64,000 bases of DNA from Pseudoalteromonas tunicata (GTDB lineage: Bacteria; Pseudomonadota; Gammaproteobacteria; Enterobacterales; Alteromonadaceae), in the NCBI RefSeq assembly GCF_002310815.1, contig NZ_CP011032.1, positions 2,334,001 through 2,398,000 on the forward strand, read 5' to 3'. Positions within the stretch are counted from its first letter, which is position 1. Every line of letters starts with the position of its first letter. Below the pieces are notes generated by a model. It searched no databases. It was not told where the DNA came from and saw only the letters and a list, made by a program, of their open reading frames with translations. Shown here piece after piece: positions 38,125 through 47,978 of this stretch. The position numbers were made by a program, and so were the translations under genes.

Positions 38125-39051
38125 ATGAATGCAATCAAAAAGATACTCGCTGTTCTCGACCCGAGTAAAGAACAACAAAAAGGCTTGTTACGCTCCTTTG
38201 AATTAGCGCGTAAATCAGGCGCATCCATTACGGCTTTTTTATCTGTGTATGATTTTTCATACGAAATGACCACCATGTTATCGCTAGAAGAGCGAGATTT
38301 AATGCGCAGTGCCGTAATAAAATCACGTGAAGATTGGATTAAAAGCTTAATAGGCCCCTACCTTAATGACCTCAATATTGACTTAAAAGTAGTGTGGCAT
38401 AATCGTCCTTTTGAAGCTGTGATCCAAACTGTGCTCAGCGATGGTTACGATATGGTAATAAAAGGCACTCACCAACACGACACATTAAAATCGGTGCTGT
38501 TCACCCCAACAGATTGGCACCTCATTCGAAAATGCCCTTGCCCAGTGTTATTAGTCAAAGAGCACGATTGGCAAAAACAAGGGTCTATTTTAGCAGCGGT
38601 CCATTCTTCATGCGAAGATAAAGAGCATCAAGGGTTAAATCATAAAATTATCAAAGATGCACAATTTATTGCCCAACTGGTACAAGCCGATGTTCATCTG
38701 GTTAATTCTTATGCCGGTACACCAATTAATATTGCTATCGAAATTCCTGAGTTTAACGTTGCAGAGTTTAATACTTCAGTTAAAAATCACCATTTAAAAT
38801 GTACAGCAGAACTTGCTGAACAATTTTCAGTAGCACCAACGCATTGCCATGTTAAAGAAGGCCTACCAGAAGACGTTATTCCTGTTGTAGCCAATGAGCT
38901 TGATGTCGAATTAGTGGTTATTGGTACGGTAGGACGCACAGGTTTAAGTGCAGCCTTAATGGGAAATACCGCAGAACATGTTATTGATGGCTTAAATTGT
39001 GATGTATTAGCACTCAAACCTGAAGGATATAAAAGTCCTCTGGATAAATGA
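38125..39051 (+). CDS. uspE: Universal stress protein E
   Basis: 308 residues with two tandem Usp domains. The first begins KKILAVLDPSKEQQKGLLRSFELA; each ends in a CPVLLVKE or CDVLALKP strand, and the second has a nucleotide-binding-type VVIGTVGRTGLSAALMGNTAEHVI. UspE supports stress survival and motility/adhesion control. The fnr-uspE-ttcA order is conserved in many gammaproteobacteria. Confidence 0.94.
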   Translation: MNAIKKILAVLDPSKEQQKGLLRSFELARKSGASITAFLSVYDFSYEMTTMLSLEERDLMRSAVIKSREDWIKSLIGPYLNDLNIDLKVVWHNRPFEAVIQTVLSDGYDMVIKGTHQHDTLKSVLFTPTDWHLIRKCPCPVLLVKEHDWQKQGSILAAVHSSCEDKEHQGLNHKIIKDAQFIAQLVQADVHLVNSYAGTPINIAIEIPEFNVAEFNTSVKNHHLKCTAELAEQFSVAPTHCHVKEGLPEDVIPVVANELDVELVVIGTVGRTGLSAALMGNTAEHVIDGLNCDVLALKPEGYKSPLDK

Positions 39052-39129
39052 GCGGTAATTGCTTTTTAACTGGCGCAAATCCCCCTATAATACGCCCCTT
39101 TATTTGTCGCATCGAATCTAGGGGCTTTA

Positions 39130-40044
39130 ATGTCACATTCACTTACAGCTAAAACGAAATATAACTTTAACAAGTTGCAAAAGCGTTTGCGTCGCCTAAC
39201 TGGGCAGGCAATTGCCGATTTTAATATGATTGAAGATGGTGATCGTATTATGGTTTGCATGTCTGGCGGCAAAGATAGCTATACAATGTTTGACATACTT
39301 CAAAGCTTACAGCGTGCAGCGCCTATTAAATTTGAACTGATTGCGGTAAATCTTGATCAAAAGCAACCAGGATTTCCTGAACATGTTCTACCTCAGTACT
39401 TTGAGTCTTTAGGTGTGGAATATAAAATTGTTGAAGAAGACACCTATAAAATTGTTACCGATATAATTCCTGAAGGTAAAACAACCTGTTCGTTATGTTC
39501 ACGTTTGCGTCGCGGCATTTTATACCGTACAGCAAAAGAGCTTGGCGCGACAAAAATTGCGCTTGGTCATCACCGAGATGACATGATTGAAACATTGTTT
39601 TTAAACATGTTTTACGGTGGCAAGCTCAAGGGAATGCCTGCAAAATTGGCCAGCGATGATGGCCAGCACATGGTCATTCGCCCTTTAGCATATTGTAAAG
39701 AAGCGGACATTGAAGAATATGCTGAGCATAAAGAATTCCCGATCATTCCATGTAACTTATGTGGTTCACAAGAAAACCTACAGCGTAAAAACATTAAAAT
39801 GATGCTGCAAGAATGGGATAAAACCAACCCAGGGCGCATTGAAACAATTTTTACTGCCATGCAAAATGTGACGCCGTCACACCTTGCGGATAACAACCTG
39901 TTTGATTTTAAAAATTTACAAAAATCAGATGTGGCTATTGGCGAGGGTGATATTGCACTAGATAAAGTAGAAGTACCCGCTATTCCGGTTGGATTAATTC
40001 AAGATTCTGAAGATAACGATGTGATGGTGGTTGAGTTAAACTAA
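39130..40044 (+). CDS. ttcA: tRNA 2-thiocytidine(32) synthetase
   Basis: 304 residues. PP-loop SGGKDSYTM near residue 44 for ATP, and two CxxC pairs ([17 protein letters not shown]) for the iron-sulfur cluster that carries out thiolation of C32 in tRNA. A TATAAT -10 box at 39086-39091 gives it its own promoter. The stop codon is the first base of a long heptamer repeat. Confidence 0.96.
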   Translation: MSHSLTAKTKYNFNKLQKRLRRLTGQAIADFNMIEDGDRIMVCMSGGKDSYTMFDILQSLQRAAPIKFELIAVNLDQKQPGFPEHVLPQYFESLGVEYKIVEEDTYKIVTDIIPEGKTTCSLCSRLRRGILYRTAKELGATKIALGHHRDDMIETLFLNMFYGGKLKGMPAKLASDDGQHMVIRPLAYCKEADIEEYAEHKEFPIIPCNLCGSQENLQRKNIKMMLQEWDKTNPGRIETIFTAMQNVTPSHLADNNLFDFKNLQKSDVAIGEGDIALDKVEVPAIPVGLIQDSEDNDVMVVELN

Positions 40045-40112
40045 GCGATAAGCGATAAGCGATAAGCGATAAGCGATAAGCGATAAGCGATAAGCGATAA
40101 GCGATAAGCGAT
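40044..40112 (+). repeat. Heptamer tandem repeat (AGCGATA), about 9.9 copies
   Basis: Nine perfect AGCGATA units run from the last base of the ttcA stop codon to 40106, then a partial unit AGCGAT. The partial unit pairs with ATCGCT at 40117-40122 to form a hairpin (AGCGATGGCTATCGCT); any upstream repeat could pair with the same arm. No sequence degeneration among units, so the repeat is young or maintained. Confidence 0.95.
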
Positions 40113-40132
40113 GGCTATCGCTCGAACTTAAT

Positions 40133-40161
40133 AAAAAAGCGACTTCAAAAGTCGCTTTTTT
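40133..40161. terminator. Bidirectional terminator between ttcA and DUF2987 gene
   Basis: A 13-base arm AAAAAAGCGACTT, loop CAA, and AAGTCGCTTTTTT: perfect hairpin with T-run in both directions, between convergent genes. Confidence 0.93.
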
Positions 40162-40233
40162 ATTAGTTTATTGTTCAAAGTTAAACAGCAATTACTTTTA
40201 ATATCAATAAGTTAAAGTAAATTTTTAGACCTG

Positions 40234-40911
40234 TTACTTTTCAAGATAAGGTAAAATTCTAACGGGTGCTTGAGAAAAAAGAACTGCGTCTTTTTGTGTT
40301 TCCCAGCTTTGATCAACTTTGCTAAAACAGCGATTTTTTACACATTGCCACTGCTCTTTATCATTAACAGCTTCGGCCAAATCTGTAAACTCCACCGTAA
40401 TACCGGTCATGTGCGGCATCAAAAAAGAAAATACTTTACTCATTAAAAAACCAGATAAATCGTCCATTAATTTATCCAGCTCTTGATAGGTTGCAAATAA
40501 CTGCTGCTTCGTCACGCTTTGACTATAATCATCTCGCGCTTCAATTTGCATCTGTAACTGACATTGCGCTGATGAGTGCTGCACCACTATGACCGCTTTA
40601 TCTTGATCTAATTGTTTTTCAAAAGGCAGTAATAACTGCCCTTTGTCAGTAAAACTTAATGGCTGCTCATATTGTTCAGTTACAATTCTACCCGATAAAA
40701 TATCACATGGCAGCGAGGGTGTTTGCCCATCAACCAAATAAAAGCCAACACTCGCTAACAGATAATCGCCTTTATTTACCACCTTCATTCGATCGTAAAA
40801 ACCATCGTATGAGACTGCAAATTCTGCTGCATTCAGCGTTGAGCCAAATAATAATGCTGCGCTTACTAATCCTACACACCGCTTATTCACTAAAAAACTC
40901 CTGATTAGCAT
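40234..40911 (-). CDS. DUF2987-family exported protein
   Basis: 225 residues from 40911, or 218 from a GTG at 40890 that overlaps the stop of the upstream gene. Signal peptide (CVGLVSAALLFGSTLNAAE) then FAVSYDGFYDRMKVVNKGDY, the start of DUF2987. Two Cys pairs could form disulfides. Periplasmic, function unknown. Cotranscribed with the Bax-like gene. Confidence 0.8.
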   Translation of the reverse strand: MLIRSFLVNKRCVGLVSAALLFGSTLNAAEFAVSYDGFYDRMKVVNKGDYLLASVGFYLVDGQTPSLPCDILSGRIVTEQYEQPLSFTDKGQLLLPFEKQLDQDKAVIVVQHSSAQCQLQMQIEARDDYSQSVTKQQLFATYQELDKLMDDLSGFLMSKVFSFLMPHMTGITVEFTDLAEAVNDKEQWQCVKNRCFSKVDQSWETQKDAVLFSQAPVRILPYLEK

Positions 40912-41698
40912 AAATCATGTCTCTGATCTCTTCGACATAGTGGTTACCACGTTCAGAGTACGCTAATAACCCATTTGCTAACTCAACAGCTGAGGGTTCT
41001 TCTTGCTGCTCGCGTTGCAATGAACGGATATTACGAAGCTCTCTGTATGCACGATTAGTATTAATATTTCTAAAATAAGCAGCAACGGCATGCGAGACTG
41101 ATTCATAAACGGCCACTTCATGCGCGGCATCTAAATTTCGATTCAAAGGCACCATGCCACACCCTTCTTGATAGCACCATTGACCAAAAAAGTTTAAGCC
41201 GATCCGAGCAAAACGCGACGTACCCCATGCAGACTCATTGGCCGCCTGCATTAAAACTAACTCTTCAGGTACAATGTCGACCCGCTTTAAAGCGGCCGTA
41301 ATGCTCGCCTTATCAATTGGTTGCTTTACTTTGTATTCTTTAAAAATTAATCGTAAATTACGCAGCTGCTGCTCTGATAGAACATCATCAAATTCCAGCA
41401 TCATTTTAGCAATTTCTAGCTGTGCCCTTTGTTGACTTATACGCTTATTTTCAGCAATAACATGAGGGCGAATAAACGAAAAGAACTCCATTTTCTTTTG
41501 TTTAATATCGGGGATATTGGCAAAATCAGGCAATATCACATTGTGTCTGGGTTTTTCTTCAACAATAACCACCTCAGTTACGGTTTCTGGCTCAGTAACT
41601 GATTCAGTGACTTCTTTAACTGGTTGATTAATAAACGGATATACAAGACAGTATAGGGTAAAAGAGATCGCAAGTACTCGCAATACGCTTTTAAGCAT
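40883..41698 (-). CDS. bax: Bax-like glucosaminidase-domain protein
   Basis: 271 residues: membrane anchor or signal (residues 7-24), a Glu/Val-rich linker, and a glucosaminidase domain with MQAANESAWGTSRFARIGLNFFGQWCY, where Glu in NESAWG is the likely catalytic residue. The family cleaves the glycan backbone of peptidoglycan. Its 3' end overlaps the DUF2987 gene by up to 29 bases. Confidence 0.88.
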   Translation of the reverse strand: MLKSVLRVLAISFTLYCLVYPFINQPVKEVTESVTEPETVTEVVIVEEKPRHNVILPDFANIPDIKQKKMEFFSFIRPHVIAENKRISQQRAQLEIAKMMLEFDDVLSEQQLRNLRLIFKEYKVKQPIDKASITAALKRVDIVPEELVLMQAANESAWGTSRFARIGLNFFGQWCYQEGCGMVPLNRNLDAAHEVAVYESVSHAVAAYFRNINTNRAYRELRNIRSLQREQQEEPSAVELANGLLAYSERGNHYVEEIRDMIYANQEFFSE

Positions 41699-41839
41699 AC
41701 GGTGTTCCTCAGTTGTTTAAAAGACTAAAAGAATGCACAAAACAGCCATTTCTTTCGGAAAATAAACCGTTGCTTCCTGCAACAGGCGCTACATTATACA
41801 GCAACGTGCCCAAATTGCTAACCGTGCCATTTGGCTACA

Positions 41840-42430
41840 CTAACTACGGGCCAAATCCCAATAGACTCGCTGATTTATTTTTAAAGCTATACATTGATTA
41901 AAAAGCAAAAATGATTCGATTGATTTATCACTTCCATCAATCCAGTGCCATGTTTGTCGATAGCAATTTTGCGCAAGTGCATCATATTCACAGTAGCTGA
42001 ATACATCATTAATGGCAGCGTTTACTGCTTGGGGAAATACAAATGCCTGCCCTTGCTGATCGCAAGCAATAAACATATGTTTGCCACTTCGTTTTGCTAA
42101 AAAACGCTCAGGAGATACTGCACGGATCAAACCACTGCCATGAAGCTCAATAATTGTATCGTTATCAACCACTAAACCAACATGATCAAACGCCTGATAC
42201 ACGGTACAACATACTAATGCACCAGATACCAGCGAATGACTCAATGGGCTGGGAATACTATCACTTGGCCAGCGACCTATCGGCATCTCGGTTAATTGGG
42301 CGACAGTGAGCAAAGACGACTGAGGCAATAAACGCCGGCTCTGATCTTGCTCAAGTAAATAACGTTTATGCTGCGCATTTAACGCCACACTACCAAGCAA
42401 CCCACCTAATACTAATAATGGAAATGCCAT
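41840..42430 (-). CDS. Permuted NlpC/P60 (papain-like) family protein
   Basis: 196 residues from the ATG at 42430, which has TAGGTC upstream and begins a hydrophobic signal/anchor (MAFPLLVLGGLLGSVAL). The core has FDHVGLVVDNDTIIELHG and a late NCYRQTWHWIDG, the His-then-Cys order seen in permuted NlpC/P60 or LRAT-like proteins. A thiol hydrolase on peptidoglycan or lipids is possible; assignment rests on short motifs. Divergent from dgt. Confidence 0.6.
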   Translation of the reverse strand: MAFPLLVLGGLLGSVALNAQHKRYLLEQDQSRRLLPQSSLLTVAQLTEMPIGRWPSDSIPSPLSHSLVSGALVCCTVYQAFDHVGLVVDNDTIIELHGSGLIRAVSPERFLAKRSGKHMFIACDQQGQAFVFPQAVNAAINDVFSYCEYDALAQNCYRQTWHWIDGSDKSIESFLLFNQCIALKINQRVYWDLARS

Positions 42431-42561
42431 AATTGACCTATAATTCAACCCGCCTATCTGATAAATTCTATACCAATTACCGACAAAACAAATGAATACC
42501 ACAGACACAGTTGTTGCAAAATGTGTAATAGCCACACTGAGGTTCAATTAAGGGAGAGTGT

Positions 42562-43851
42562 ATGGATCACTGGACACAACGGCGCTTTGATGAAATTAAA
42601 TTACGTCCTGATGATCAACGTACCGCGTATCAAAAAGACCGTGCACGTATTATCCACGCTGCGGCATTTCGACGCTTACAAGCAAAAACCCAAATTATGG
42701 GCATTGGAGTTGATGATTTTTATCGCACTCGCCTCACCCACTCTCTAGAAGTGGCGCAAATTGGCAGTGGAATTTTAGGGCAGCTGCGCAGTAAAAATGA
42801 TAAACCGGATTTTTTACCTTGCCGCAGCTTAATCGAGACATTATGTTTAGCCCATGACATAGGCCACCCTCCTTTTGGTCATGGCGGCGAAATTGCGCTT
42901 AATTTTATGATGCGTGAACACGGTGGCTTTGAAGGCAACGGCCAAACCTTACGCATTGTCTCAAAGCTTGAACCTTATACCGATGGCTACGGCATGAATT
43001 TAACCCGCCGTACTTTATTAGGATTTATCAAATACCCGCAAATAATCAATACACTTTGGCATACACAACCACGTTTTGACCCCAATGCGGCATTTATTAA
43101 ATCAGCAGACTGGCTGCCTGCAAAAGGCGTTTACCAAGACGATGATGATGTGTTTGATTGGATCCTCAGCGCATTAAATAAAGCCGACCAACAGAAATTG
43201 CTGCAGTTCAAATCGTTCGATCAATACCGTCACAAAACACTGTTTAAATCATTAGATTGCTCAATTATGGAGCTGGCAGACGATATTGCCTACGCCGTAC
43301 ATGATTTAGAAGATGCGATTGCAACCGGCACAGTAACCGAGCATCATTGGTATGAACTTGCCATGCCAAAGCTTAAAGACAACGACCACCCTTGGTTAAA
43401 AGCACACTTAGCGCGAATTAGCGCAAGTTTATTTTCTCGCCAACAAGCCATACGCAAAGATGCCATTGGTGAGTTAGTAAACTTGTTTATTACCCAAGCT
43501 CAATTACAAACCATAGAAACACAATTTGAATCGCCTTTACTCAAACATAACGTGCTACTACCAGAAAGGCTAAATGAATTTTTATCGAGTTTAAAATCGT
43601 TTGTTTATCAAACTGTTATTCGCAAACCAGAAATGCAACAAATTGAGTTTAAAGGACAAAAATTAATTATTGATTTATTTAGCGCTTTTGCCAGCGACCC
43701 AGAACGATTACTGCCACGCAGCACCCAAACAAAATGGCGTCAAGCTCAATTACATGCCAGCCAAGGGCATCGTATTATTTGCGATTATATTGCAGGAATG
43801 ACCGACGAATACGCCTATAAAACCCATCAAAGGCTTTTTTGTGCCCCTTAA
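42562..43851 (+). CDS. dgt: dGTP triphosphohydrolase-like protein
   Basis: 429 residues, HD superfamily. HAAAFRRLQAKTQ, RTRLTHSLEVAQIG, LAHDIGHPPFGHGGE and ELADDIAYAVHDLEDAI are the characteristic motifs. Hydrolyses dNTPs to nucleosides and triphosphate and can restrict phage by depleting dNTPs in some bacteria. It is the last chromosomal gene before the distal end of the integron. Confidence 0.93.
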   Translation: MDHWTQRRFDEIKLRPDDQRTAYQKDRARIIHAAAFRRLQAKTQIMGIGVDDFYRTRLTHSLEVAQIGSGILGQLRSKNDKPDFLPCRSLIETLCLAHDIGHPPFGHGGEIALNFMMREHGGFEGNGQTLRIVSKLEPYTDGYGMNLTRRTLLGFIKYPQIINTLWHTQPRFDPNAAFIKSADWLPAKGVYQDDDDVFDWILSALNKADQQKLLQFKSFDQYRHKTLFKSLDCSIMELADDIAYAVHDLEDAIATGTVTEHHWYELAMPKLKDNDHPWLKAHLARISASLFSRQQAIRKDAIGELVNLFITQAQLQTIETQFESPLLKHNVLLPERLNEFLSSLKSFVYQTVIRKPEMQQIEFKGQKLIIDLFSAFASDPERLLPRSTQTKWRQAQLHASQGHRIICDYIAGMTDEYAYKTHQRLFCAP

Positions 43852-43904
43852 AAAAGTGCCTGCTAGTTTTACCTTGCCCTGAGCCTTAAGCTCGGGTGAA
43901 AAAA

Positions 43905-44150
43905 GCGACAACATAACAAAGGGCATACTCAAATGTATCGGGCAATATTTGCGCAGCGAAATTGATTGTAATGAATTTATTTTGGCAGGATAAGTCAGGC
44001 TTGACTCCTTACCCAATGAAAGAGCCATAACAGGTTACCGTGGGTGAATAATATCTATTAGATCACAGACACCCAGTGGGTTCAAGGTTAAAATTTGAGC
44101 AAATAAAGAAGTGTAGAATTAGTTCCTAATATAAGTAATTCTACAGCCTC
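43905..44150 (-). mobile_element. Relic of the IS1182-like element at the distal integron boundary
   Basis: About 245 bases match, with many changes, the transposase start and terminal noncoding part of the two IS copies at 44814 and 50099, including the segment GGGTGAATAATATCTATTAG. The end sequence CTACAGCCTC abuts AACGCC of an attC, the same junction as in the complete copies. The other end is lost. No stretch here codes for a protein. From 43852 to 43905 nothing was recognised. Confidence 0.85.
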
Positions 44151-44275
44151 AACGCCGCGTTAAGGGGCGACAACGCTATGCCACCCAACTTGAGCATTGT
44201 GCCATAAACACCTAAGCCAAACTTGAAATCAAAACCGCTAAGCGTTAGGAGTCCCTCTTAAACGCTTTGTTAGCC
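44151..44275 (-). other. attC site of the distal (isochorismatase-like) cassette
   Basis: Outer boxes AACGCC and GTTAGCC (44269-44275). The arms are complementary over a long stretch: AACGCCGCGTTAAGGGGC against the reverse of GTCCCTCTTAAACGCTTTGT. The cassette gene stop codon lies inside the box, as in typical cassettes. Confidence 0.85.
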
Positions 44276-44791
44276 CGAAGTCAACGTTGCAGTAGAGTTC
44301 AGAACAATATTGGGATGCTTAGACAGATTAAAGCTATGGTGTGCGATAATCGAAGGTGCATCCAAATGAGGCTTACCATGTGTTGTATGAGCATCCTCTA
44401 TCAAGGTAACCTTGTAGCCTTTGCTTGCAGCACTATACGCAGTTCTATCTATACAAAACTCTGTTGAATAGCCACATACGAGAACATGCTCAATCCCTTT
44501 TTCATCTAGATACTCTTTTAGGTTTGTATCATGGAACGAGTCTGGAGTACTTTTGCGAACCTTATAGCTAGAATCATTAATTGCTAAATCTGAAAACAGT
44601 TGCCAGGCATCACTTTCTGGTTCGAGCACTCCCGGAATTTCATGTTGTATAAATACAATTTCAGTTTCAGATGAACTAGCGTAACCCAACAATTGCTTAA
44701 TGTTGCTTATTACATTTTCAGATAAATATGGAGGATTGGTAGAACCAAAAACTCCATTTTGAACATCTACGACTAAAAGTGCCGATTTCAT
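44270..44791 (-). CDS. Cassette gene: isochorismatase-like cysteine hydrolase
   Basis: 173 residues. ALLVVDVQNGVF (Asp8), a Lys in KVRKSTPDSF, and CGYSTEFCIDRTAYSAASKGY with the nucleophile Cys: the Asp-Lys-Cys triad of the isochorismatase-like family, which includes nicotinamidases. The start at 44791 follows a perfect AGGAGG site. It is the most distal intact cassette of the integron, with its stop inside attC. Substrate unknown; nicotinamide or another amide are options. Confidence 0.88.
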   Translation of the reverse strand: MKSALLVVDVQNGVFGSTNPPYLSENVISNIKQLLGYASSSETEIVFIQHEIPGVLEPESDAWQLFSDLAINDSSYKVRKSTPDSFHDTNLKEYLDEKGIEHVLVCGYSTEFCIDRTAYSAASKGYKVTLIEDAHTTHGKPHLDAPSIIAHHSFNLSKHPNIVLNSTATLTSG

Positions 44792-44813
44792 ATTACTTCC
44801 TCCTAGGGCTAAC

Positions 44814-46771
44814 GAGCCTGTAGATTTACTCGTTTTTAATTTGTTTTTATTAATCACGCAAACCATAACTTAGTTCCTATTTTGATTCAATCGTTTAGGC
44901 TGTTTTGAGGTGAGATTTTAAATCGGGGTTTTAGATGGGTTTTCTTGCGGTTTATGTGGGGGTTTTAAGGCTTTTTAAGTGTAAAAAGGGTTTCCCCTGC
45001 TTAATGCATCCTGTTTTGCAGCTTTTCTATATTATGAACCAAGCAATACAGTTGCCACTGGGCATTCACTTTCGTTTGACCACGCAAGGTCAATTTATTC
45101 ATGCCTTTATTGACGGTGATATTCCGCCTTTTATTTAAAGGAAAGCAGGTTCGATACAGCCGAGTCGTTTGCTATTCCATGAATAAAAAGATGTCGTCGT
45201 CCCATTGGGCTGTCTATTTTTACTTTCATTTTGTCGATGTAACTGACTTTTTTGCGGGATTCATCATTCTTAAACTGCACTTGCCGTCCTGTTTTTATCG
45301 GTGGCTTTCGCATACATTGTTGTTGCAGTGGGCAGATTTTACAGTCTTTTAAGTAACCGCAGAATCGGGTGTATTGTTGATGATGGCTGTTGACATTGAT
45401 ACCACTTCGCCACATCTCATTGCCTGCGGGGCAGCGGCAGGTTTGGGTTACTTCATCATAGTGGAAGTCATCTGAGGTAAATAACCGTGGCTTGCCTTTA
45501 CTGCGTTTTAATCGGCGCTTTTCTTGCTCTGTTTCGTAGGTTTCGCTCTCTTTAAACAGTGGGTTGCGTTTTCTAAATTGGTTATCGGCAATGTAAGTAT
45601 CAAAGCCACTTTGCGCCATAAATTCGAGGTTCGCTTCGCTGTTAAAGCCACTGTCTGCGGTAAATTTAATGGCGTGTTTGTCTGTTTGTTTTTCAGTTTG
45701 GAGTTTATCGAGCTGCTGCTTTAATTGCTTAACAGCGGGTTGCAGTGTTTGTTGCTCGCCCACCGAACCCCACGCTTGTGCTTGCAGGATAATCTGATGT
45801 TTATCATCATTAATCGCAATGCCGTTGTAACCTTGGATGGTGCCTTTTGAGGTGGTCATTTTAGCGCTGTCTGGGTCTGTGATATTACTTTTAACCGGCT
45901 TACCTTGACTGCCTGTTTTTTCTTGATGAGTGGCGAGAAATTCAGTGATTTTAGCGGCACTTTTATCGAGCTTTTCTTTTTGCTTTAAGTCTTGTGTGAC
46001 CAGCTCTTCACTTAGGCCATCTTGGGCTTGATGGCGTTCAATGATGCGTTTACTTGCGCGTTCTAGTTTTGCTTTTTTACGGCCGAGTTCATCGAACGTA
46101 CCGCTCCATTATTCGTATCGTCCTGATACTCACCTTTCAGGCCAGCTTCGCTGTTCAAATTTATTCCCGCTAAATTTGTCTTTACTTGCATTCGACTTCT
46201 TTCGTTAAAATAAAGTGCCAGCCATCAATGGCAAACATGTTGCGGCCTATCAAGTCTTCTTCATCACATATCATCAGCACTTGAGTAAACAGTGGTTCAA
46301 TCTGCTCGTGCATTTTAGCCACAAAGGCCGCGATTGAGGTGAAATGCGGCTGCACGTCACCCGACACACTCATGAACAAAATATTGTCTTCACACGCCTT
46401 AGCAATGCGACGACTGCTAATTAAACCATGTGCATAACCGAGTAAAATAATTTTGAGCATCACTGCAGGTGAATACGCCGCAGCACCCGTTTTATCATTG
46501 TGATACCACGCATCAAACCCCGACAAATCGAGTTTATTTTCGACAATATAACAAAGTGCATACTCAAAGGTGCCAGGCAAAATTTGCTCAGCGAAATTGA
46601 TTGGAATGAATTTATTTTGGCAGGATAAGTCAGGCTTGTAGTTGGCCATAACAGGTTACCGTGGGTGAATAATATCTATTAGATCACAGACACCCAGTGG
46701 GTTCAAGGTTAAAAATCGAGCAAAGAAAGAAGTGTAGAATCAGTTCCTAAAATAAGTAATCCTACAGCCTC
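44814..46771 (-). mobile_element. IS1182-like insertion sequence, copy 1 (defective), inserted in attC
   Basis: 1958 bp. Ends GAGCCTGTAGATTTACTCG and, on the other strand, GAGGCTGTAGGATTACTTA are inverted repeats. AAC is present on both sides (44811-44813 and 46772-46774), suggesting a 3-bp target duplication. It sits exactly at the box of an attC site. About 90-95% identical by eye to copy 2. The transposase gene is broken. Confidence 0.88.
45131..46649 (-). pseudogene. IS1182-like transposase, copy 1, disrupted
   Basis: The N-terminal part (46182-46649) starts MANYKPDLSCQNKFIPINFA and has the DUF772-type region and the first Asp in NMFAIDG. The frame is then broken by about 110 foreign bases (46111-46221). 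The remainder resumes in frame to 45131, with TADSGFNSEANLEFMAQSG, IADNQFRKRNP and a Cys-rich CRCPAGNEM...CKICPLQQQC segment typical of IS1182. The last part, still readable further left (NITVNKGMNKLTLRGQTKV), is shifted by indels. Not functional as it stands. Confidence 0.85.
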
Positions 46772-46864
46772 AACGCCCAAATAATGGGCAAAAAATAGTT
46801 GGTTAAAATAGCGACGCAGGAGCAAAACCAACTGTTTTTTGTCCTGTTAATTTGCTTGTTATGT
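46772..46864 (-). other. attC site of the 46859 cassette, interrupted by IS copy 1
   Basis: AACGCC at the left and GTTATGT (46858-46864) at the right, with inner arms AGTTGG and CCAACT. The other few bases of the left box (GGGCTAAC) lie at 44806-44813 on the far side of the IS. Belongs to the AGTTGG/CCAACT attC type also seen at 49530, 52070 and 56708. Confidence 0.85.
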
Positions 46865-47224
46865 TTTACATTCTACTATTTTTTTTGCATCTGCGATCTC
46901 ATGCAGAGTTTGAATGAAAAACTCAGATGATGGTTTTAGCAACTCACAATGAGTAACATTAATATGAGGTGTTGGATAAACTTGATTATCCACTAACTTC
47001 CCACATTCAAAAGCATCCTCTCCCTGCGCATCAGCTACACAATTAGAAACTGCTTTCCAATGCTCAGAACTCTTCGTGCTACTTTTACACTCTCTATATG
47101 GTTTAGTTACTAATTGGTAAATCTCATCTCGTAGCTCAATGTACTCAGGAGTTCTTTCACACGAATCATTAGCAAAAACGTAAGAAGGTAATAAGAATAT
47201 TAAAAACATTAGTCGAATTAACAC
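46859..47224 (-). CDS. Cassette gene: small secreted Cys-containing protein
   Basis: 121 residues. Signal peptide (MLIRLMFLIFLLPSYVFAND), then about 100 residues with several Cys (CERTP, CKSST, NCVAD, ECGK, HCELL, ECKT) that could form disulfides in the periplasm. Not recognised. Its stop lies in its attC. Confidence 0.6.
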   Translation of the reverse strand: MLIRLMFLIFLLPSYVFANDSCERTPEYIELRDEIYQLVTKPYRECKSSTKSSEHWKAVSNCVADAQGEDAFECGKLVDNQVYPTPHINVTHCELLKPSSEFFIQTLHEIADAKKIVECKT

Positions 47225-47239
47225 TGAAGCCTCCGTAAA

Positions 47240-47308
47240 ACATAACGCTTTAAACAGCGGAAAGCATGAGCGTAGCGAGTGATTTTCCGATGATTTAACT
47301 TGTTAGAG
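47240..47308 (-). other. attC site of the DUF4062 cassette
   Basis: Short attC of about 69 bases: CATAACG at the left and GTTAGAG at 47302-47308. The arms TTTAAACAGCGGAAA and TTTTCCGATGATTTAA are partly complementary. The gene stop lies in the box. Confidence 0.75.
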
Positions 47309-47978
47309 AGCATCTGCAACCTCCCAACCTTTATTTGTGAGCTCGAATACCTCTCCTTTGTAACCTCTAGCAGCTACAAGCCCATAGCTTAAAAGTTCTT
47401 CTAACGCCGCATCCCATTTAGCTGTTTCGCGACCACGTTCACCACCAAAAGATTCACCGCCAGCTTGTATAAGCCGACCGCTAAGAAGAGCCATTTTCAA
47501 TATTGTTCCATCATCGCGATTAGAAGCTGCTTTTAATAAGGATTTGGCCTCTTGGCTTAATGAATACTGCTCATTCTGCGTTGGTATTTGCTCTGAGGTA
47601 GGAATAACTTCAACTTTTGTCACAGGCACTAAGCCGCGTAAGTATTCATTTTTAGCAAGGCAAAGTTGTAGTTGTTTTGAGAGTTTTTTCTGAAACTCCT
47701 CAAGATTATCATATGTTTCTATTAAACCTTGCGGCATCCATTTTTGTTTGATTTCTTGAACTTTAGCAAATTGTTCAGCGTCAACGCTCTGAGGAGCTAC
47801 AGGCTTGGAAGAGAAATAGATCATTGCAGGCTTACCAGCGGCCACATGCTCCTCAATTTCTTCTACCGTACCACTAGAGGATTTTCCAGTTGGGGTTCCT
47901 AAACGTGTCCAAAAAACACCAATGAGTAAATCACAATTTTTTTGTATGCGCTTATTGATGAGTTCTTGGGGTCTAGTC

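Noticed and set aside
39094..39125. GCCCCT/AGGGGC stem overlapping the ttcA ribosome site
   Set aside because: A TATAAT box at 39086-39091 would start transcription inside or after the 5' arm, so the stem probably does not form in the main transcript.
40044..40112. Possible CRISPR-like array after ttcA
   Set aside because: The repeats are contiguous 7-base units with no spacers; it is a simple tandem repeat.
43750..44028. 92-codon frame across the dgt end and the IS relic
   Set aside because: It is antisense to dgt and to a decayed transposase fragment, with no independent support.
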